This document shows, piece after piece, positions 20,466-32,575 of a DNA stretch of 64,000 nt. The stretch is from Nitrosospira multiformis (GTDB lineage: Bacteria > Pseudomonadota > Gammaproteobacteria > Burkholderiales > Nitrosomonadaceae): contig NZ_FOCT01000002.1 of assembly GCF_900110185.1 (NCBI RefSeq), positions 343,577-407,576 of the forward strand, given 5' to 3'. Every line of letters starts with the position of its first letter. Within the stretch, counting starts at the first letter, position 1. Made by a program: the position numbers and the translations under genes. The notes beneath the pieces are model-generated. The model searched no databases. It was not told where the DNA came from and saw only the letters and a program-made list of their open reading frames with translations.

Positions 20466-21558
20466 ACTCCCGCACGCAGGGCACTACTTTACGCGCTACA
20501 TCGATGGTCTTCTGCTTTGTGGAATTCTCCTGCTCATGGCAACGGGACTTATCACGCTTTTCAGCGCAACGGATGCCAATAGCGCGCGGGTCACGAGTCA
20601 GGCGATCAATATGCTGGTCGCGCTCAGCGTGATGTGGCTGGTCGCCAATATTCCGTTGGAGCATATCATGCGGATCGCCTTACCGTTATACGCGGCCGGC
20701 CTTTTCCTGCTGCTCTGCGTCGCGCTGTTCGGGGAGGTCAACAATGGCGCGAGGCGCTGGCTGAACCTGGGTGTAACCCGCATCCAACCTTCCGAACTGA
20801 TGAAGATTGCCGTGCCGCTGATGATGGCCTGGTACTTCGACAAGCACGAGACAACCTTGCGGCTGCGGGATTACGGCGTGGCCACCCTGCTGCTGCTGGC
20901 TCCGGTACTGTTGATCCTGCGCCAGCCTGATCTTGGAACCGCGCTGCTCATTGCCTCGAGCGGTTTTTATGTCCTGTTCTTCTCCGGGTTATCCTGGCGC
21001 ATCATGGCGGCGGTGGCGATTGCGGGGGGAGCAAGCCTTCCCCTGCTCTGGTCCATGATGCATGATTATCAGCGCAAGCGCGTCATGACGCTTCTTGACC
21101 CGACGCAGGACGCGCTTGGCGCCGGCTACCATACCATTCAATCCACTATTGCCATCGGCTCCGGGGGAGTGCTGGGCAAGGGCTGGCAGCAAGGCACCCA
21201 GACCCATCTTGCGTTCCTCCCCGAGAGAAGCACTGATTTCATCTTCGCGGTATTCTCCGAAGAATTCGGTCTGCTCGGCAATTTGCTGCTGCTGCTGTTG
21301 TATCTGGCTCTCATCGCCCGCGGGATGGTGATTGCCGCCAACGCTTCCACCCAGTTTACCCGCCTCATCGCCGCTTCCATCACGCTGACTTTCTTCACCT
21401 ACATCTTCGTCAACATCGGGATGGTCATCGGCATTCTGCCCGTGGTAGGGGTGCCTTTGCCCCTGATCAGCTATGGCGGCACATCAATGGTGACAATGTT
21501 GCTGGGATTTGGTATTTTGATGAGTATCCAGACTCATCCGAAGCTTGTTAAGACGTGA
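20458..21558 (+). CDS. rodA: Rod-shape peptidoglycan glycosyltransferase RodA
   Basis: The preferred start MARLPHAGHY at 20458 overlaps the mrdA end by 8 bases (ATGGCTAG) and gives 366 residues. It is a SEDS-family polytopic protein of about ten membrane segments. Family blocks include GARRWLNLG, PSELMKIAVPL, QPDLGTALLI, QGTQTHLAFLPERSTDFIFAV (seen in two adjoining parts) and PLPLISYGGTSM. RodA polymerises lipid II glycan strands with PBP2. It overlaps the rlpA start. Confidence 0.97.
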   Translation: MARLPHAGHYFTRYIDGLLLCGILLLMATGLITLFSATDANSARVTSQAINMLVALSVMWLVANIPLEHIMRIALPLYAAGLFLLLCVALFGEVNNGARRWLNLGVTRIQPSELMKIAVPLMMAWYFDKHETTLRLRDYGVATLLLLAPVLLILRQPDLGTALLIASSGFYVLFFSGLSWRIMAAVAIAGGASLPLLWSMMHDYQRKRVMTLLDPTQDALGAGYHTIQSTIAIGSGGVLGKGWQQGTQTHLAFLPERSTDFIFAVFSEEFGLLGNLLLLLLYLALIARGMVIAANASTQFTRLIAASITLTFFTYIFVNIGMVIGILPVVGVPLPLISYGGTSMVTMLLGFGILMSIQTHPKLVKT

Positions 21559-22766
21559 TACTTATGGATACACATCCTGCCGGCCTGCCCCTCTTACAGT
21601 CAACTGCACAGCCAACGACGCAGTCAACAGCCCAGTCGATTGCCAGGCGATGCGCCGCTTGGATGGTTGTACTGACCATTCCCCTTTTCTTTAGCGGGTG
21701 CGGCACCTTTTTCAAGCTGGAGAAAAGCGAGGAGAAGACTGCGAAGCCTTCATCGGTCTCCACTCTGTTTGGAGGCAAGAAAAAAGGAGGCGGTTATTAC
21801 CTGGATGATGGTCCCGGCGACAATCCACCTGCCGATCTCCATCTGATCCCTGATGCCATTCCCCGGGAAGAACCCTTGCGCGCCTCCACCATGCGGCCTT
21901 ATTCAGCTCTGGGAAAACGGTATAAACCGATGACGCGTCACGAGCCCTATAAAACGCGGGGAATGGCATCCTGGTATGGGCGCCGCTATCACGGGCAGAA
22001 GACCGCGTCGGGGGAGGTCTACGATATGTATGCCATGACGGCTGCACATCCCACCCTCCCCATTCCGAGCTACGCACGTGTGACAAGCGTGGCGAGCGGG
22101 AAATCCGTGGTGGTGCGTGTCAATGACAGAGGACCTTTCCTCTCCAATCGCCTCATTGATCTTTCCTATACGGCCGCATATAAACTGGATGTACTGGGTG
22201 GGGGCAGCGGCCTGGTCGAAGTGGAATCCATTGTGCCCGGAACGGGTAGTTTCACGCGGCTTGCCGCGGCTGCACCTGCCCAGCGTGTAAGTTCAACATC
22301 CAGCACTTCCAGGTCTCCCTCCGGCTCTTCCGCTAGTCCAAATCCAAATGGGCAGGCAGGAACCATAGCCGACCAATCGGTGGCGGTCATTACCACCACC
22401 GAACCGGACTCCACTGAAGCGCAGCCGGGTCTGTTCCAGGCCGCTTTTGCGCCGGCAGTAGCTGATACGCCCACCGCTAGCCCTACCGGCGATGGCGCCC
22501 CTCTTTCATCTCCCGAAACACCTGCTGCCGTTCCTGCGGGGATCTACCTGCAGTTGGGGGCCTTCAATGCGTATGACAATGCGGATAATTTTGTCGTCCG
22601 CATGCGAAATGAATTACCATCGCTGATGACCAGCCTGGATATCATTGCAAAGGATGGTCTGTTCAAGGTCCATGCAGGTCCTTATCCTGACCGTGCCTTG
22701 GCCAGAAAGGCTGCGGACAAAATCGCCGAGGCGCTGTCAATCAGGCCGGTGCTGCTGACGCGGTAG
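21555..22766 (+). CDS. rlpA: Septal-ring lytic transglycosylase/lipoprotein RlpA
   Basis: This 403-residue protein from a GTG overlapping the rodA stop has a hydrophobic stretch ending in a lipobox-like PLFFSGC (Cys near residue 49), so it is probably an outer-membrane lipoprotein. The N-terminal leader before it is unusually long and Gln/Thr-rich, and an ATG three codons later is also possible. The double-psi beta-barrel domain (about 137-225) contains GMASWYG, KTASGE and VRVNDRGPF. A Ser/Pro/Thr-rich linker follows, then a SPOR domain (about 325-402, IYLQLGAFNAYDNA). RlpA members cleave naked glycan at division sites. Confidence 0.94.
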   Translation: MILMDTHPAGLPLLQSTAQPTTQSTAQSIARRCAAWMVVLTIPLFFSGCGTFFKLEKSEEKTAKPSSVSTLFGGKKKGGGYYLDDGPGDNPPADLHLIPDAIPREEPLRASTMRPYSALGKRYKPMTRHEPYKTRGMASWYGRRYHGQKTASGEVYDMYAMTAAHPTLPIPSYARVTSVASGKSVVVRVNDRGPFLSNRLIDLSYTAAYKLDVLGGGSGLVEVESIVPGTGSFTRLAAAAPAQRVSSTSSTSRSPSGSSASPNPNGQAGTIADQSVAVITTTEPDSTEAQPGLFQAAFAPAVADTPTASPTGDGAPLSSPETPAAVPAGIYLQLGAFNAYDNADNFVVRMRNELPSLMTSLDIIAKDGLFKVHAGPYPDRALARKAADKIAEALSIRPVLLTR

Positions 22767-22830
22767 GCCGCACACCCTCTTCATCGGCTCTCTTCACCGG
22801 GAGCGACACAAACCTGCTCCCCATCCGGCG

Positions 22831-22850
22831 GCTGCTGGCAGTCCAGCAGC
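22831..22850. repeat. Hairpin downstream of rlpA
   Basis: GCTGCTGG (22831-22838) and CCAGCAGC (22843-22850) form a GC-rich 8-base stem with loop CAGT, 65 bases after the rlpA stop. There is no T-run, so it may be a transcript-stabilising hairpin or chance, not a clear terminator. Confidence 0.35.
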
Positions 22851-22970
22851 GGCAGAAGGATTCCCGATTTGAACTTTCCACTTTAATTTTTCGCTTCGGG
22901 GGGGCAGAATGGTATGTAAGCGGGTATTTTGCTCAGGCAATTCCTATTCACGGTTACGAGGGCGGACAAA

Positions 22971-23912
22971 ATGCAGATCAGGGATCAGGTTACCCCGGCA
23001 ACGATTCTTGCAGAACTGGTCAGTCATGCACGGGCGCAGCCTGCGGATACTCAGGGCTTCTGTCACGTAAATTGTCAGGATCTATATGGCCGGTTTCATG
23101 CCAAAGCCGAACGTATCTTCGCCTCTTTCGATAAGTATATTCCTCTGACCTGGTACCTCTGGCGCGCAGGTGAGAGCGCAACGGACATAGCGATGAGATA
23201 TTCGAGCGAATTTCTTTCAGGAGGTACGGACCGGTTCATCGGGATGCGTCTGATCTCCCGCGATGAATTGGCGGCAGGTGATAATCAGGCAACAAAAATA
23301 GGCGCTCAGATTCGAGAATTGCAGAAAGATTACGACGCACTGTTGGAAAGGTATTTCCTGTTGCTTTGTACCGACGATGAAAAGCAGCAGGAAAAAATTG
23401 AATCCATTATCGAGGCGCTGAAGGCAGATACCACCATCGTTACTGTTGTACCACGCTATGCGTGGTCTTTTTTTGCCATGGAAGATGCGGTGATCGACGC
23501 AGTGGTGGACCGTTTGATGTACCCGGATGATTATGTTCGCCAGCAAGCCCGGGAGCAAGTATCCGGACTCGACAGGAGAAGACTTGTCCTGCTACTGTCG
23601 TGCCTGATCCATGGGATCGAGGAAAACAGTTGTTTCACCGTTTCTGACGACTTTGTAATGCACAACGAACTCGTACAGGAATTTGAAAAAGATAATCCGG
23701 AAGAACGCGGGTCGGTGGCCGAAGATGTCATCGCGATGGATGGAAGATTTTTCTTTCGCGAGGCAGATGTGAATGGGTTCGAAATCTATCAGGACAGCGT
23801 GTCCGCTGTTATAGCCCTGTATTATGACGCGAAGGTTCGGTACAGCCATACGGGGGATGAGGCTGTACACTATCTCTATACCCTCTTGGAACAAACAGGT
23901 GAGACAACCTGA
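22971..23912 (+). CDS. Hypothetical protein, 313 residues
   Basis: The start at MQIRDQVTPA (ATG at 22971) is chosen because GAGGGCGG lies at good spacing before it; a TTG-initiated frame begins at 22929. The protein is soluble, acidic and probably mostly helical, with blocks such as DLYGRFHAKAERIFASFDKY, LTWYLWRAGESATDIAMRY and a helical stretch around QKDYDALLERYF. No family, signal peptide or membrane segment was recognised. It stands alone between the rod operon and the converging glmS gene. Confidence 0.75.
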   Translation: MQIRDQVTPATILAELVSHARAQPADTQGFCHVNCQDLYGRFHAKAERIFASFDKYIPLTWYLWRAGESATDIAMRYSSEFLSGGTDRFIGMRLISRDELAAGDNQATKIGAQIRELQKDYDALLERYFLLLCTDDEKQQEKIESIIEALKADTTIVTVVPRYAWSFFAMEDAVIDAVVDRLMYPDDYVRQQAREQVSGLDRRRLVLLLSCLIHGIEENSCFTVSDDFVMHNELVQEFEKDNPEERGSVAEDVIAMDGRFFFREADVNGFEIYQDSVSAVIALYYDAKVRYSHTGDEAVHYLYTLLEQTGETT

Positions 23913-24005
23913 GCGTTCGCTAGCTATGCACTGCCGCCGGGATGGCAACTGCAACTATATGGCTGAAAACCGGCTTTAGCCAATAGTCAGTTCAATAGAT
24001 ACTTC

Positions 24006-25853
24006 TTACTCCACCGTCACTGATTTCGCCAGATTTCTCGGCTTATCCACATCCGTACCTTTTTGCAGCGCGACGTGATAGGCGAGAAGCTGCAGGGGGA
24101 TGGTGTGGAGGATAGGGCTGAGCAGTCCCGCATGTTCCGCCAGACGAATGATGTGCACGCCTTCGCTTTCCTGAATGTGGGAATCGGCATCGGCGAAAAC
24201 GTAAAGCTCTCCCCCACGGGCGCGTACTTCCTGCAGGTTTGACTTGAGTTTTTCCAGCAGTGCGTCATTGGGGGCTATGGCGACGACGGGCATATCCTTA
24301 TCCACCAGCGCAAGCGGGCCGTGCTTCAGTTCCCCGGCAGCATAAGCTTCGGCATGGATATAGGAAATTTCCTTGAGCTTGAGCGCACCTTCCAACGCAA
24401 TGGGATAATGCATGCCGCGGCCAAGAAACAGGGCGTGGCGTTTCTCGGCAAACCTTTCCGCCCAGGCTTTCACCTGCGGTTCCACTTGAAGACTGTGCTG
24501 AAGCGCAACAGGCAGGTGGCGCAGGGCAGTAATCATCTGGCGCTCACTCTCACCCGACAGTTTGCCGTTCAATTTCGCCAACGTCATGGTGAGCAGCATC
24601 AGCGCGGCAAGCTGTGTGGTGAATGCCTTGGTCGAGGCCACACCGATTTCCGGGCCTGCCCGGGTTAGAAAGCGTAAATCCGTCTGGCGCACGAGCGCGC
24701 TTTCGGCCACATTGCAGATCGCCAGACTGTAACGATGTCCGAGTGATCTTGCATAACTCAGAGCGGCCAGGGTATCTGCCGTTTCTCCGGATTGAGAGAT
24801 GCCCACGATCAGGGTGTCGGCTCCAACCGCCGGGTTACGGTAACGATATTCGCTCGCGATCTCGACATTACAAGGAATTCCCGCCACGGTTTCAAGCCAG
24901 TAGCGGGCGACGACACCAGCGTGATAGCTGGTGCCACACGCCAGGATGAGGATACTTCTGGTATTTTTGAAGATGTTCTCCGCCTCGGTACCAAACAGGC
25001 GCGGAGAGATGGATTGCGCATTGAGCACCATTTCCAGCGTGTTCGCCACGACGCCGGGTTGCTCGAATATTTCCTTCTGCATGAAGTGCGCATACGGGCC
25101 CATCTCCACCGCCTCGTTTGTCAGCTCACTTTCCTGCACCGCTCGTGCGACCTCTGCACGTGCGCCATCGTAACGGCAATTGACGATGCGGTAGCCATCC
25201 TGGCGCAATTCGGCGACATCGCCCTCTTCTAGATAGATCATGCGCCGGGTAACCTGCAGCAAGGCGGAAGCATCCGAGGCAGCGTAGATCCCATCTTCGC
25301 CCAACCCAAGCAGCAGTGGCGCTCCATTGCGGCAAACGATGAGGCGCTCCGCCCTTGCTTCCTCCATTACTGCAATTGCATAGGCACCCCGCAATTCGCC
25401 CACGGAACGGCATACCGCTTCGAATAAATCTGGGTTTTCCCTGAGATGAGACGAAATGAGGTGAGCGATGACTTCCGTATCGGTATCGGAACTGAACTCG
25501 AACCCTGCCTTCTGCAAACGCTGACGCAGCACCTCATGATTTTCGATGATACCGTTATGCACCACCGCCACCTTGGGTGTCTCTCCGGAAAAATGAGGAT
25601 GAGCGTTGCGCTCGGATGGAGCGCCGTGCGTAGCCCAGCGGGTATGGGCAATACCCACGTCTCCGCTGAAGTGTTGCTCATCCGCAAGCTTGCTGAGCTC
25701 GGTGACTCGCCCGGTGGTGCGTAACCGGTGCAGACGACCATTGTTCAGTGCAATGCCGGCTGAATCATATCCGCGGTATTCCAGCCGGCGCAGGCCTTCA
25801 ATCAGAGTGGGGACGATATTGGTTTTTGCGACTGCACCGACGATTCCACACAT
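24006..25853 (-). CDS. glmS: Glutamine-fructose-6-phosphate aminotransferase
   Basis: The start is placed at the second Met so that Cys follows it (MCGIVGAV), because the N-terminal Cys must become the glutaminase nucleophile. The 615-residue protein has a class II glutaminase domain (ARWATHG, HNGIIEN) and two SIS domains ([40 protein letters not shown]), ending in KSVTVE. It makes glucosamine-6-phosphate for peptidoglycan, LPS and EPS precursors. It follows glmU by 71 bases. Confidence 0.98.
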   Translation of the reverse strand: MCGIVGAVAKTNIVPTLIEGLRRLEYRGYDSAGIALNNGRLHRLRTTGRVTELSKLADEQHFSGDVGIAHTRWATHGAPSERNAHPHFSGETPKVAVVHNGIIENHEVLRQRLQKAGFEFSSDTDTEVIAHLISSHLRENPDLFEAVCRSVGELRGAYAIAVMEEARAERLIVCRNGAPLLLGLGEDGIYAASDASALLQVTRRMIYLEEGDVAELRQDGYRIVNCRYDGARAEVARAVQESELTNEAVEMGPYAHFMQKEIFEQPGVVANTLEMVLNAQSISPRLFGTEAENIFKNTRSILILACGTSYHAGVVARYWLETVAGIPCNVEIASEYRYRNPAVGADTLIVGISQSGETADTLAALSYARSLGHRYSLAICNVAESALVRQTDLRFLTRAGPEIGVASTKAFTTQLAALMLLTMTLAKLNGKLSGESERQMITALRHLPVALQHSLQVEPQVKAWAERFAEKRHALFLGRGMHYPIALEGALKLKEISYIHAEAYAAGELKHGPLALVDKDMPVVAIAPNDALLEKLKSNLQEVRARGGELYVFADADSHIQESEGVHIIRLAEHAGLLSPILHTIPLQLLAYHVALQKGTDVDKPRNLAKSVTVE

Positions 25854-25924
25854 CAAAAGACTCCTTTCTTACAGGTACCAGCAATTGGCGCGGTTCAAGG
25901 ATGGAAAAAGATGGAAGGCTATGC

Positions 25925-27313
25925 TCAATTTTTGGGCTTCGGTTTTTTTACCGGGCGTTTCCACCCATCGATACTCAACTGCTTCGCTCGCGAAAGCGTC
26001 AACATATCAGGTGGCGTATCCCTGGTAATGGTCGAACCCGCACCGATCGTGGAACCGCGGGCAACTCTGACCGGTGCTATCAACTGGGTATCGGAGCCGA
26101 CAAAGACATCATCCTCGATGATGGTCTGGTATTTATTGGCGCCATCATAATTGCAGGTGATCGTCCCTGCGCCGATGTTGACGCTCCTGCCCACCACGGC
26201 ATCCCCGATGTAACTCAGGTGGTTTGCCTTGCTGCCAGCCGCAAGGGCGCTGTTCTTGACTTCGACGAAATTGCCGATGTGAACTTCGTCCTCCAGTCGC
26301 GTGCCCGGACGAATACGGGCATAAGGACCGATACGGCAATTTCGACCAATTTCCGCAGCCTCTATCAAGCTGAATGGCGCGATTACCGAACCCGCGGCTA
26401 CCCGCACGTCTTTCAGTATGGTGTGAGCACCCACTTTTACACCATCATCCAGTTGAACGTCCCCTTCAAATATGCAGTTGATATCGATCATAACGTCTCT
26501 GCCGCAAGAAAGTTTACCGCGGATATCGACGCGCGACGGATCAGCCAGCGCTACACCCTGCTCCAGCAATTTATTGGCCTGCGCTGTCTGATAGATGCGT
26601 TCCAGTCCGGCGAGCTGAACCTTGCTGTTGACTCCGGTGGTTTCCCATACATGAGCGGGATTGACTGTTTCTACCTTTACCCCATCCTTCACCGCCATCG
26701 CGACAATATCGGTCAGATAATACTCACCTTGCGCGTTGTTGTTTTCAAGCTTGTGTAACCAGTTGTGAAGATAGCGATTCGGAACCGCCATGATGCCCGT
26801 ATTGATTTCATTGATGCTGCGTTGGGATTCGCTGGCATCTTTCTCCTCGACAATGGCGGCAACCTCACCCGTTGCGCTATGCCGAACGATTCTACCGTAG
26901 CCTGCTGGATCAGGAAGTTCTACCGTCAGTAAACCTAATGTTTGCTTTCCCGCCGTCGCGATCAGCTTTTTTAATGTTTCGACGCTGGTCAGAGGCACGT
27001 CGCCATACAGAATAAGTGTAATGCCCTCTTTCTCGATATGAGGCAGGGCCTGCATCACTGCGTGACCCGTTCCGAGTTGCGGGACCTGTTGCGCCCAGAT
27101 AAGGTTTTCATCCGCTATCGTTTGCGGGACTGTCTCACCCCCATGTCCGTAAATGACACAAGTTGCGTAGGGCGATAATGCGCGGGCGGTATCGAGCACA
27201 TGCACCAGGAGAGGCTTGCCTGCCAGGGGATGCAACACTTTTGGCAGCGCAGAGTACATGCGTTTTCCGAGACCGGCAGCAAGAACGACGATGTTCAGTT
27301 TGGACACATTCAT
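25925..27313 (-). CDS. glmU: Bifunctional UDP-GlcNAc pyrophosphorylase / GlcN-1-P acetyltransferase
   Basis: The 462-residue protein has an N-terminal uridylyltransferase domain with LAAGLGKRMYSALPKVLHPL and YGDVPL, and a C-terminal left-handed beta-helix acetyltransferase domain (IGPYARIRPGTRL, NFVEVKNS, KANHLSYIGDAVVG, NIGAGTITCNYDGANK). It makes UDP-GlcNAc. With glmS it forms a two-gene unit after the ATP synthase operon, but a strong terminator separates the two transcripts. Confidence 0.98.
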   Translation of the reverse strand: MNVSKLNIVVLAAGLGKRMYSALPKVLHPLAGKPLLVHVLDTARALSPYATCVIYGHGGETVPQTIADENLIWAQQVPQLGTGHAVMQALPHIEKEGITLILYGDVPLTSVETLKKLIATAGKQTLGLLTVELPDPAGYGRIVRHSATGEVAAIVEEKDASESQRSINEINTGIMAVPNRYLHNWLHKLENNNAQGEYYLTDIVAMAVKDGVKVETVNPAHVWETTGVNSKVQLAGLERIYQTAQANKLLEQGVALADPSRVDIRGKLSCGRDVMIDINCIFEGDVQLDDGVKVGAHTILKDVRVAAGSVIAPFSLIEAAEIGRNCRIGPYARIRPGTRLEDEVHIGNFVEVKNSALAAGSKANHLSYIGDAVVGRSVNIGAGTITCNYDGANKYQTIIEDDVFVGSDTQLIAPVRVARGSTIGAGSTITRDTPPDMLTLSRAKQLSIDGWKRPVKKPKPKN

Positions 27314-27698
27314 GAAGATATCAGGACATGCGGGAACGTGTAATATTCAACCCGCAAAGGTAGATCAACTGCAGGAAGTTAAGGTTGAAGCGGATTTACA
27401 AATGGAAACCGGATTAATTTATCATATAGCTGGCACAAATCCAAATGAAGTGGCAAATTGGGACCGTGCGGGTCTGATTGCAGTATTTCCGCTCGGAGCT
27501 TCCAGCAACGAACGGGGGATACGAGAGCAGACATACTCAAGTCCGGCTGTACTTCGAAGCAGAGATACCGATGTCTTTACAGGCAGGCGGTTCAATTGAG
27601 CGTAAGCTATGGACTGCTCGTCAGTTCGACTTCAGGAATTGATTTACAGAATTGAAAAAGGGCGGTATTTCCGCCCTTTTTCAATTCTGGTTCGAATA
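27314..27698. other. Intergenic region between atpC and glmU
   Basis: No gene is supported in these 385 bases. They hold the terminator hairpin at 27648-27688 next to atpC and, presumably, the glmU promoter nearer 27314. Confidence 0.6.
27648..27688. terminator. Bidirectional-looking intrinsic terminator after the atp operon
   Basis: Perfect 18-base arms (27648-27665 and 27671-27688) surround the loop TATTT. The stem combines a GC core (GGGCGG/CCGCCC) with A5 and T5 tracts on its two sides, so a T-run follows the GC core on either strand. It lies 11 bases after the atpC stop codon and should end the ATP synthase transcript. Confidence 0.9.
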
Positions 27699-28130
27699 TC
27701 AGTGTCCGCGTTTCCGTAATTTCTGAATTGCCGCGAGTTGTGCGATTGCTTCGCTCAGTTCTGCCTGTGCCCGTGCGTAATCCAGAGCGGAAGCTCGATC
27801 TCTTACTGCTTCTTCCGCACGCTTTTTGGCCTCGATGGCCTTTGCTTCATCAAGGTCGGCGCCGCGTACCGCGGTGTCAGCAAGGATAGTGACGACATCT
27901 GGCTGGATTTCAAGCATACCGCCGGAAACATAGACTAATTCCTCTTCTTTCAGCGGTACCTTGATGCGTACTGATCCCGGCTTGATGCGCGTCAGCATGG
28001 GGGTGTGCTGAGGATAAATGCCCACCTCACCTCCTTCTGCCGGCGCAACCAGAAATTCAGCCGGACCGGAGTAAATGGATTCCTCCGCACTGACGATATC
28101 AACGTGAAACACGCCCATTTTAGTTCCCAT
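27699..28130 (-). CDS. atpC: ATP synthase epsilon subunit
   Basis: The 143-residue protein has [35 protein letters not shown] and [18 protein letters not shown] in the beta-sandwich domain, then a two-helix C-terminal domain with alternating Ala/Glu/Arg. It couples rotation between the F1 stalk and the c-ring and inhibits ATP hydrolysis. Start could also be the Met at residue 5. Last gene of atpIBEFHAGDC. Confidence 0.96.
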   Translation of the reverse strand: MGTKMGVFHVDIVSAEESIYSGPAEFLVAPAEGGEVGIYPQHTPMLTRIKPGSVRIKVPLKEEELVYVSGGMLEIQPDVVTILADTAVRGADLDEAKAIEAKKRAEEAVRDRASALDYARAQAELSEAIAQLAAIQKLRKRGH

Positions 28131-28184
28131 TCATCATTGAATCGGGACGACTGTTTTATCCGGTCGCCCGATTCATCAACTTGA

Positions 28185-29585
<1,401 letters not shown>

Positions 29586-29594
29586 TCAAATTAT

Positions 29595-30476
29595 TTAAAC
29601 TGCCGCCGCGCCGCCAACAATTTCGGACAGTTCCTTGGTAATGGCAGCCTGTCGCGACTTGTTATAAATCAATGTCAGCTCGTTGATGACATTCCCGGCA
29701 TTGTCCGACGCAGCCTTCATCGCCACCATGCGCGCAGATTGCTCGGATGCGATGTTTTCGGTCAACGCCTGGTAAATCAGGGCTTCCACGTATCGCACCA
29801 TGACGTCATCGATGACGGGTTGGGCTTCGGGTTCATAGATGTAATCCCATACACCACGCTGCCCCGTAGGTCCATCACTGCTTCTAAGACGCTCATCGGA
29901 AAGCGGAAGCAACTGCTCCATCGCCGGTTCCTGTTTCATGGTATTGATGAAACGGGTATAAAAAAGATATACGCGGTCGAAACGATCCTGGTTATAACCA
30001 TCCAGCAATACTTTTATTGCCCCGATCAGCCGTTCCAGATCGGGCGCATCCCCGAGGCTCACGACATGCGAGATGACATTGGCGCCCATGCGGTTCATGA
30101 ACCCTAATCCCTTATTACCGATGCAGCACACCTCGATCTGTTCGCCTTCGGCTTCCCAGGCTTTCATCTTGCTTACCGCCATGCGAAGCACGTTTGTATT
30201 AAGCCCGCCGCACAAACCCTTGTCAGAGGTAACAACAATGATGCCAATGCGCTTTACCGTGTCACGTTCTATCAGGAACGGGTGGCGGTATTCGGTGTAA
30301 GCACGGCTCATGTGCGCGGCGACGTTGCGAATCTTCTCGCCATATGGCCGGGCTTTTTTCATGCGTTCCTGGGCCCGGCGCATCTTGGATGCGGCCACCA
30401 TTTCCATTGCGCGCGTGATCTTCTGCGTGTTCTTCACGCTTTTGATCTTGTTGCGTATTTCCCTGCTGCCAGCCAT
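29595..30476 (-). CDS. atpG: ATP synthase gamma subunit
   Basis: The 293-residue central stalk subunit has the conserved N-terminal helix [20 protein letters not shown] with [11 protein letters not shown] following, [16 protein letters not shown] block as [12 protein letters not shown], and a C-terminal helix ending [20 protein letters not shown]. It rotates inside the alpha-beta ring. Only 3 bases separate it from atpA. Confidence 0.98.
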   Translation of the reverse strand: MAGSREIRNKIKSVKNTQKITRAMEMVAASKMRRAQERMKKARPYGEKIRNVAAHMSRAYTEYRHPFLIERDTVKRIGIIVVTSDKGLCGGLNTNVLRMAVSKMKAWEAEGEQIEVCCIGNKGLGFMNRMGANVISHVVSLGDAPDLERLIGAIKVLLDGYNQDRFDRVYLFYTRFINTMKQEPAMEQLLPLSDERLRSSDGPTGQRGVWDYIYEPEAQPVIDDVMVRYVEALIYQALTENIASEQSARMVAMKAASDNAGNVINELTLIYNKSRQAAITKELSEIVGGAAAV

Positions 30477-30479
30477 CGG

Positions 30480-32021
30480 TCAGTATGTTCCGTTCTTCTT
30501 GAAATCCTGGATTGCCGCATCGAGTTCCTTCTCGGTCTCCGCATCCAGATCCTTGGTAGTCTCTATCTTGTCCAGAATGGCGCCGTACTTGCTGCGGATG
30601 AAGCCTTTCAGCGCGGACTCGAACGCCAGTGCACGGCTCACTTCCACATCATCCAGGTACCCTTTGTTGACAGCAAACAGGGTAAGCGCCATTTCAGACA
30701 CGCTCAGCGTGGAGTACTGCGGCTGCTTCATCAGTTCCGTCACCATCTTGCCGCGCTCCAACTGCTTGCGTGTAGCTTCGTCGAGATCGGAAGCGAACTG
30801 TGCAAACGCAGCCAGTTCCCGGTATTGCGCCAATGCGAGACGCACGCCGCCACCCAGTTTCTTGATGACTTTGGTCTGTGCCGCACCACCCACCCGAGAC
30901 ACTGAAATACCGGCGTTGATAGCTGGCCGGATACCCGCATTGAACAGGTCGGATTCCAGAAAAATCTGCCCGTCAGTAATGGAAATAACATTGGTGGGAA
31001 CGAAGGCGGTAACGTCGCCTGCCTGAGTCTCGATCATTGGAAGGGCTGTCAGGGAACCGGTCTTCCCTTTGACTGCGCCATTTGTCTCTTTTTCCACATA
31101 GGCTGCGCTAACCCGCGCAGCGCGTTCCAGCAGACGGGAGTGCAGGTAAAACACGTCCCCGGGATAGGCCTCCCGGCCAGGAGGACGCCGCAACAATAGG
31201 GAAATCTGGCGATAAGCCCATGCCTGCTTGGTCAAGTCGTCGTAAACGATCAGGGCATCCCTTCCGGTATCGCGGAAATACTCGCCCATAGTGCAGCCAG
31301 AGTAAGGGGCGATGAATTGCATTGCTGCCGACTCCGACGCAGTAGCCGCCACTACGATCGTGTATTCCATAGCGCCGTGTTCTTCCAATTTGCGAACTAC
31401 GTTGTTGATGGACGAGGCCTTTTGTCCAATCGCAACGTAGATGCAAGTCATATTCTCGCCCTTCTGATTGATGATCGCGTCTATCGCCACCGCTGTCTTA
31501 CCCGTCTGGCGGTCTCCGATGATCAACTCGCGCTGGCCCCGCCCGATGGGAACCATGGCGTCGATGGATTTTAATCCGGTCTGCACAGGCTGATTCACTG
31601 ATTGACGCCAAACCACGCCTGGTGCAATTTTTTCTATGGGCTCCGAACGCTGCGTGCTTATCGGCCCCTTGCCGTCGATCGGCTGACCCAATGCATTGAC
31701 CACACGGCCGATCAGTTCTTCTCCTACCGGAACTTCAAGAATGCGACCCGTGCACTTGACGGTGTCGCCCTCGGTAATGTGCTCATACTCACCCAGAACA
31801 ACCGCACCTACAGAATCGCGCTCGAGGTTGAGTGCAAGACCGAAGGTATTACCGGGAAACTCCAGCATTTCGCCCTGCATCACATCGGACAGCCCATGGA
31901 CGCGCACGATGCCGTCGGTTACTGAAACTACCGTGCCCTGTGTCCGGACTTCCGCGGTTGCTTCAAGCCCTTCAATTCTGCTTTTGATCAGCTCACTGAT
32001 CTCGGATGGATTTAAATGCAT
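30480..32021 (-). CDS. atpA: ATP synthase alpha subunit
   Basis: The 513-residue subunit has the P-loop [17 protein letters not shown]-type region as [11 protein letters not shown], and the alpha-beta signature [13 protein letters not shown]. The N-terminal beta-barrel start ([18 protein letters not shown]) is complete. It binds nucleotide at the non-catalytic sites of F1. Confidence 0.98.
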   Translation of the reverse strand: MHLNPSEISELIKSRIEGLEATAEVRTQGTVVSVTDGIVRVHGLSDVMQGEMLEFPGNTFGLALNLERDSVGAVVLGEYEHITEGDTVKCTGRILEVPVGEELIGRVVNALGQPIDGKGPISTQRSEPIEKIAPGVVWRQSVNQPVQTGLKSIDAMVPIGRGQRELIIGDRQTGKTAVAIDAIINQKGENMTCIYVAIGQKASSINNVVRKLEEHGAMEYTIVVAATASESAAMQFIAPYSGCTMGEYFRDTGRDALIVYDDLTKQAWAYRQISLLLRRPPGREAYPGDVFYLHSRLLERAARVSAAYVEKETNGAVKGKTGSLTALPMIETQAGDVTAFVPTNVISITDGQIFLESDLFNAGIRPAINAGISVSRVGGAAQTKVIKKLGGGVRLALAQYRELAAFAQFASDLDEATRKQLERGKMVTELMKQPQYSTLSVSEMALTLFAVNKGYLDDVEVSRALAFESALKGFIRSKYGAILDKIETTKDLDAETEKELDAAIQDFKKNGTY

Positions 32022-32035
32022 TTTTCAGTTAACTC

Positions 32036-32572
32036 CTAGCTTTTAAGTGCAACAGCCATGGCTTCCAGTTTACCTCGCACGGAGGCGTCAAGCACTTCAT
32101 CGCCTATTTCGACTATCACGCCGCCTATCAATTCCGGATCGATACTCACTTTTGCCTCTATCTTGCGTTTGAATCTAGCCTCGAGATCAGCCACCAGGTC
32201 CGTCAATTGAGCATTATTCATGGCAAAAGCAGAAATAACTTTGGCATCCAGCACGCCTTCATAACGGGTCTTGAGTTGCTCATACAACTCACTCACCTCA
32301 GGCAAAATTTCAAGCCTGCCATTTTCCGCTAGGAGCAAGATGAAATTGCGACCTTCTTCATTGAGCCTGTCCCCGCAAATACCCAGGAAAAGCTCGCTCA
32401 GTTTTCGGGAAGATATCCTGGGGTTCCCGATCAGTGAACGGATATTTTCGTCGGCCGCGACAGTGGCCGCCAACTGCAGTGTGTCCGACCAGCGTGCGAG
32501 ATCGTTCTGGCTTTTTGCCAATTTGAAGACAGCCTCCGCATAAGGCCGGGCAATCGTGCGCGTTTCGGCCAT
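32036..32572 (-). CDS. atpH: ATP synthase delta subunit
   Basis: This 178-residue protein begins ARPYAEAVFKLAK, the standard delta-subunit start, and has FILLLAENGRLEILPEV in the middle and DPELIGGVIVEIGDEVLDASVRG with a C-terminal helix after it. It joins the peripheral stalk (subunit b) to F1. It follows atpF by 3 bases. Confidence 0.97.
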   Translation of the reverse strand: MAETRTIARPYAEAVFKLAKSQNDLARWSDTLQLAATVAADENIRSLIGNPRISSRKLSELFLGICGDRLNEEGRNFILLLAENGRLEILPEVSELYEQLKTRYEGVLDAKVISAFAMNNAQLTDLVADLEARFKRKIEAKVSIDPELIGGVIVEIGDEVLDASVRGKLEAMAVALKS

Positions 32573-32575
32573 CGG

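Noticed and set aside
25854..25960. glmS ribozyme or riboswitch upstream of glmS
   Set aside because: glmS lies only 71 bases after glmU with no sign of the ribozyme core; that element is typical of Gram-positive bacteria.
25748..26758. 336-codon plus-strand frame over glmS/glmU
   Set aside because: Antisense shadow of glmU and the start of glmS; no family features.
30310..31026. 238-codon plus-strand frame over atpG/atpA
   Set aside because: Antisense shadow; both ATP synthase genes are unambiguous.
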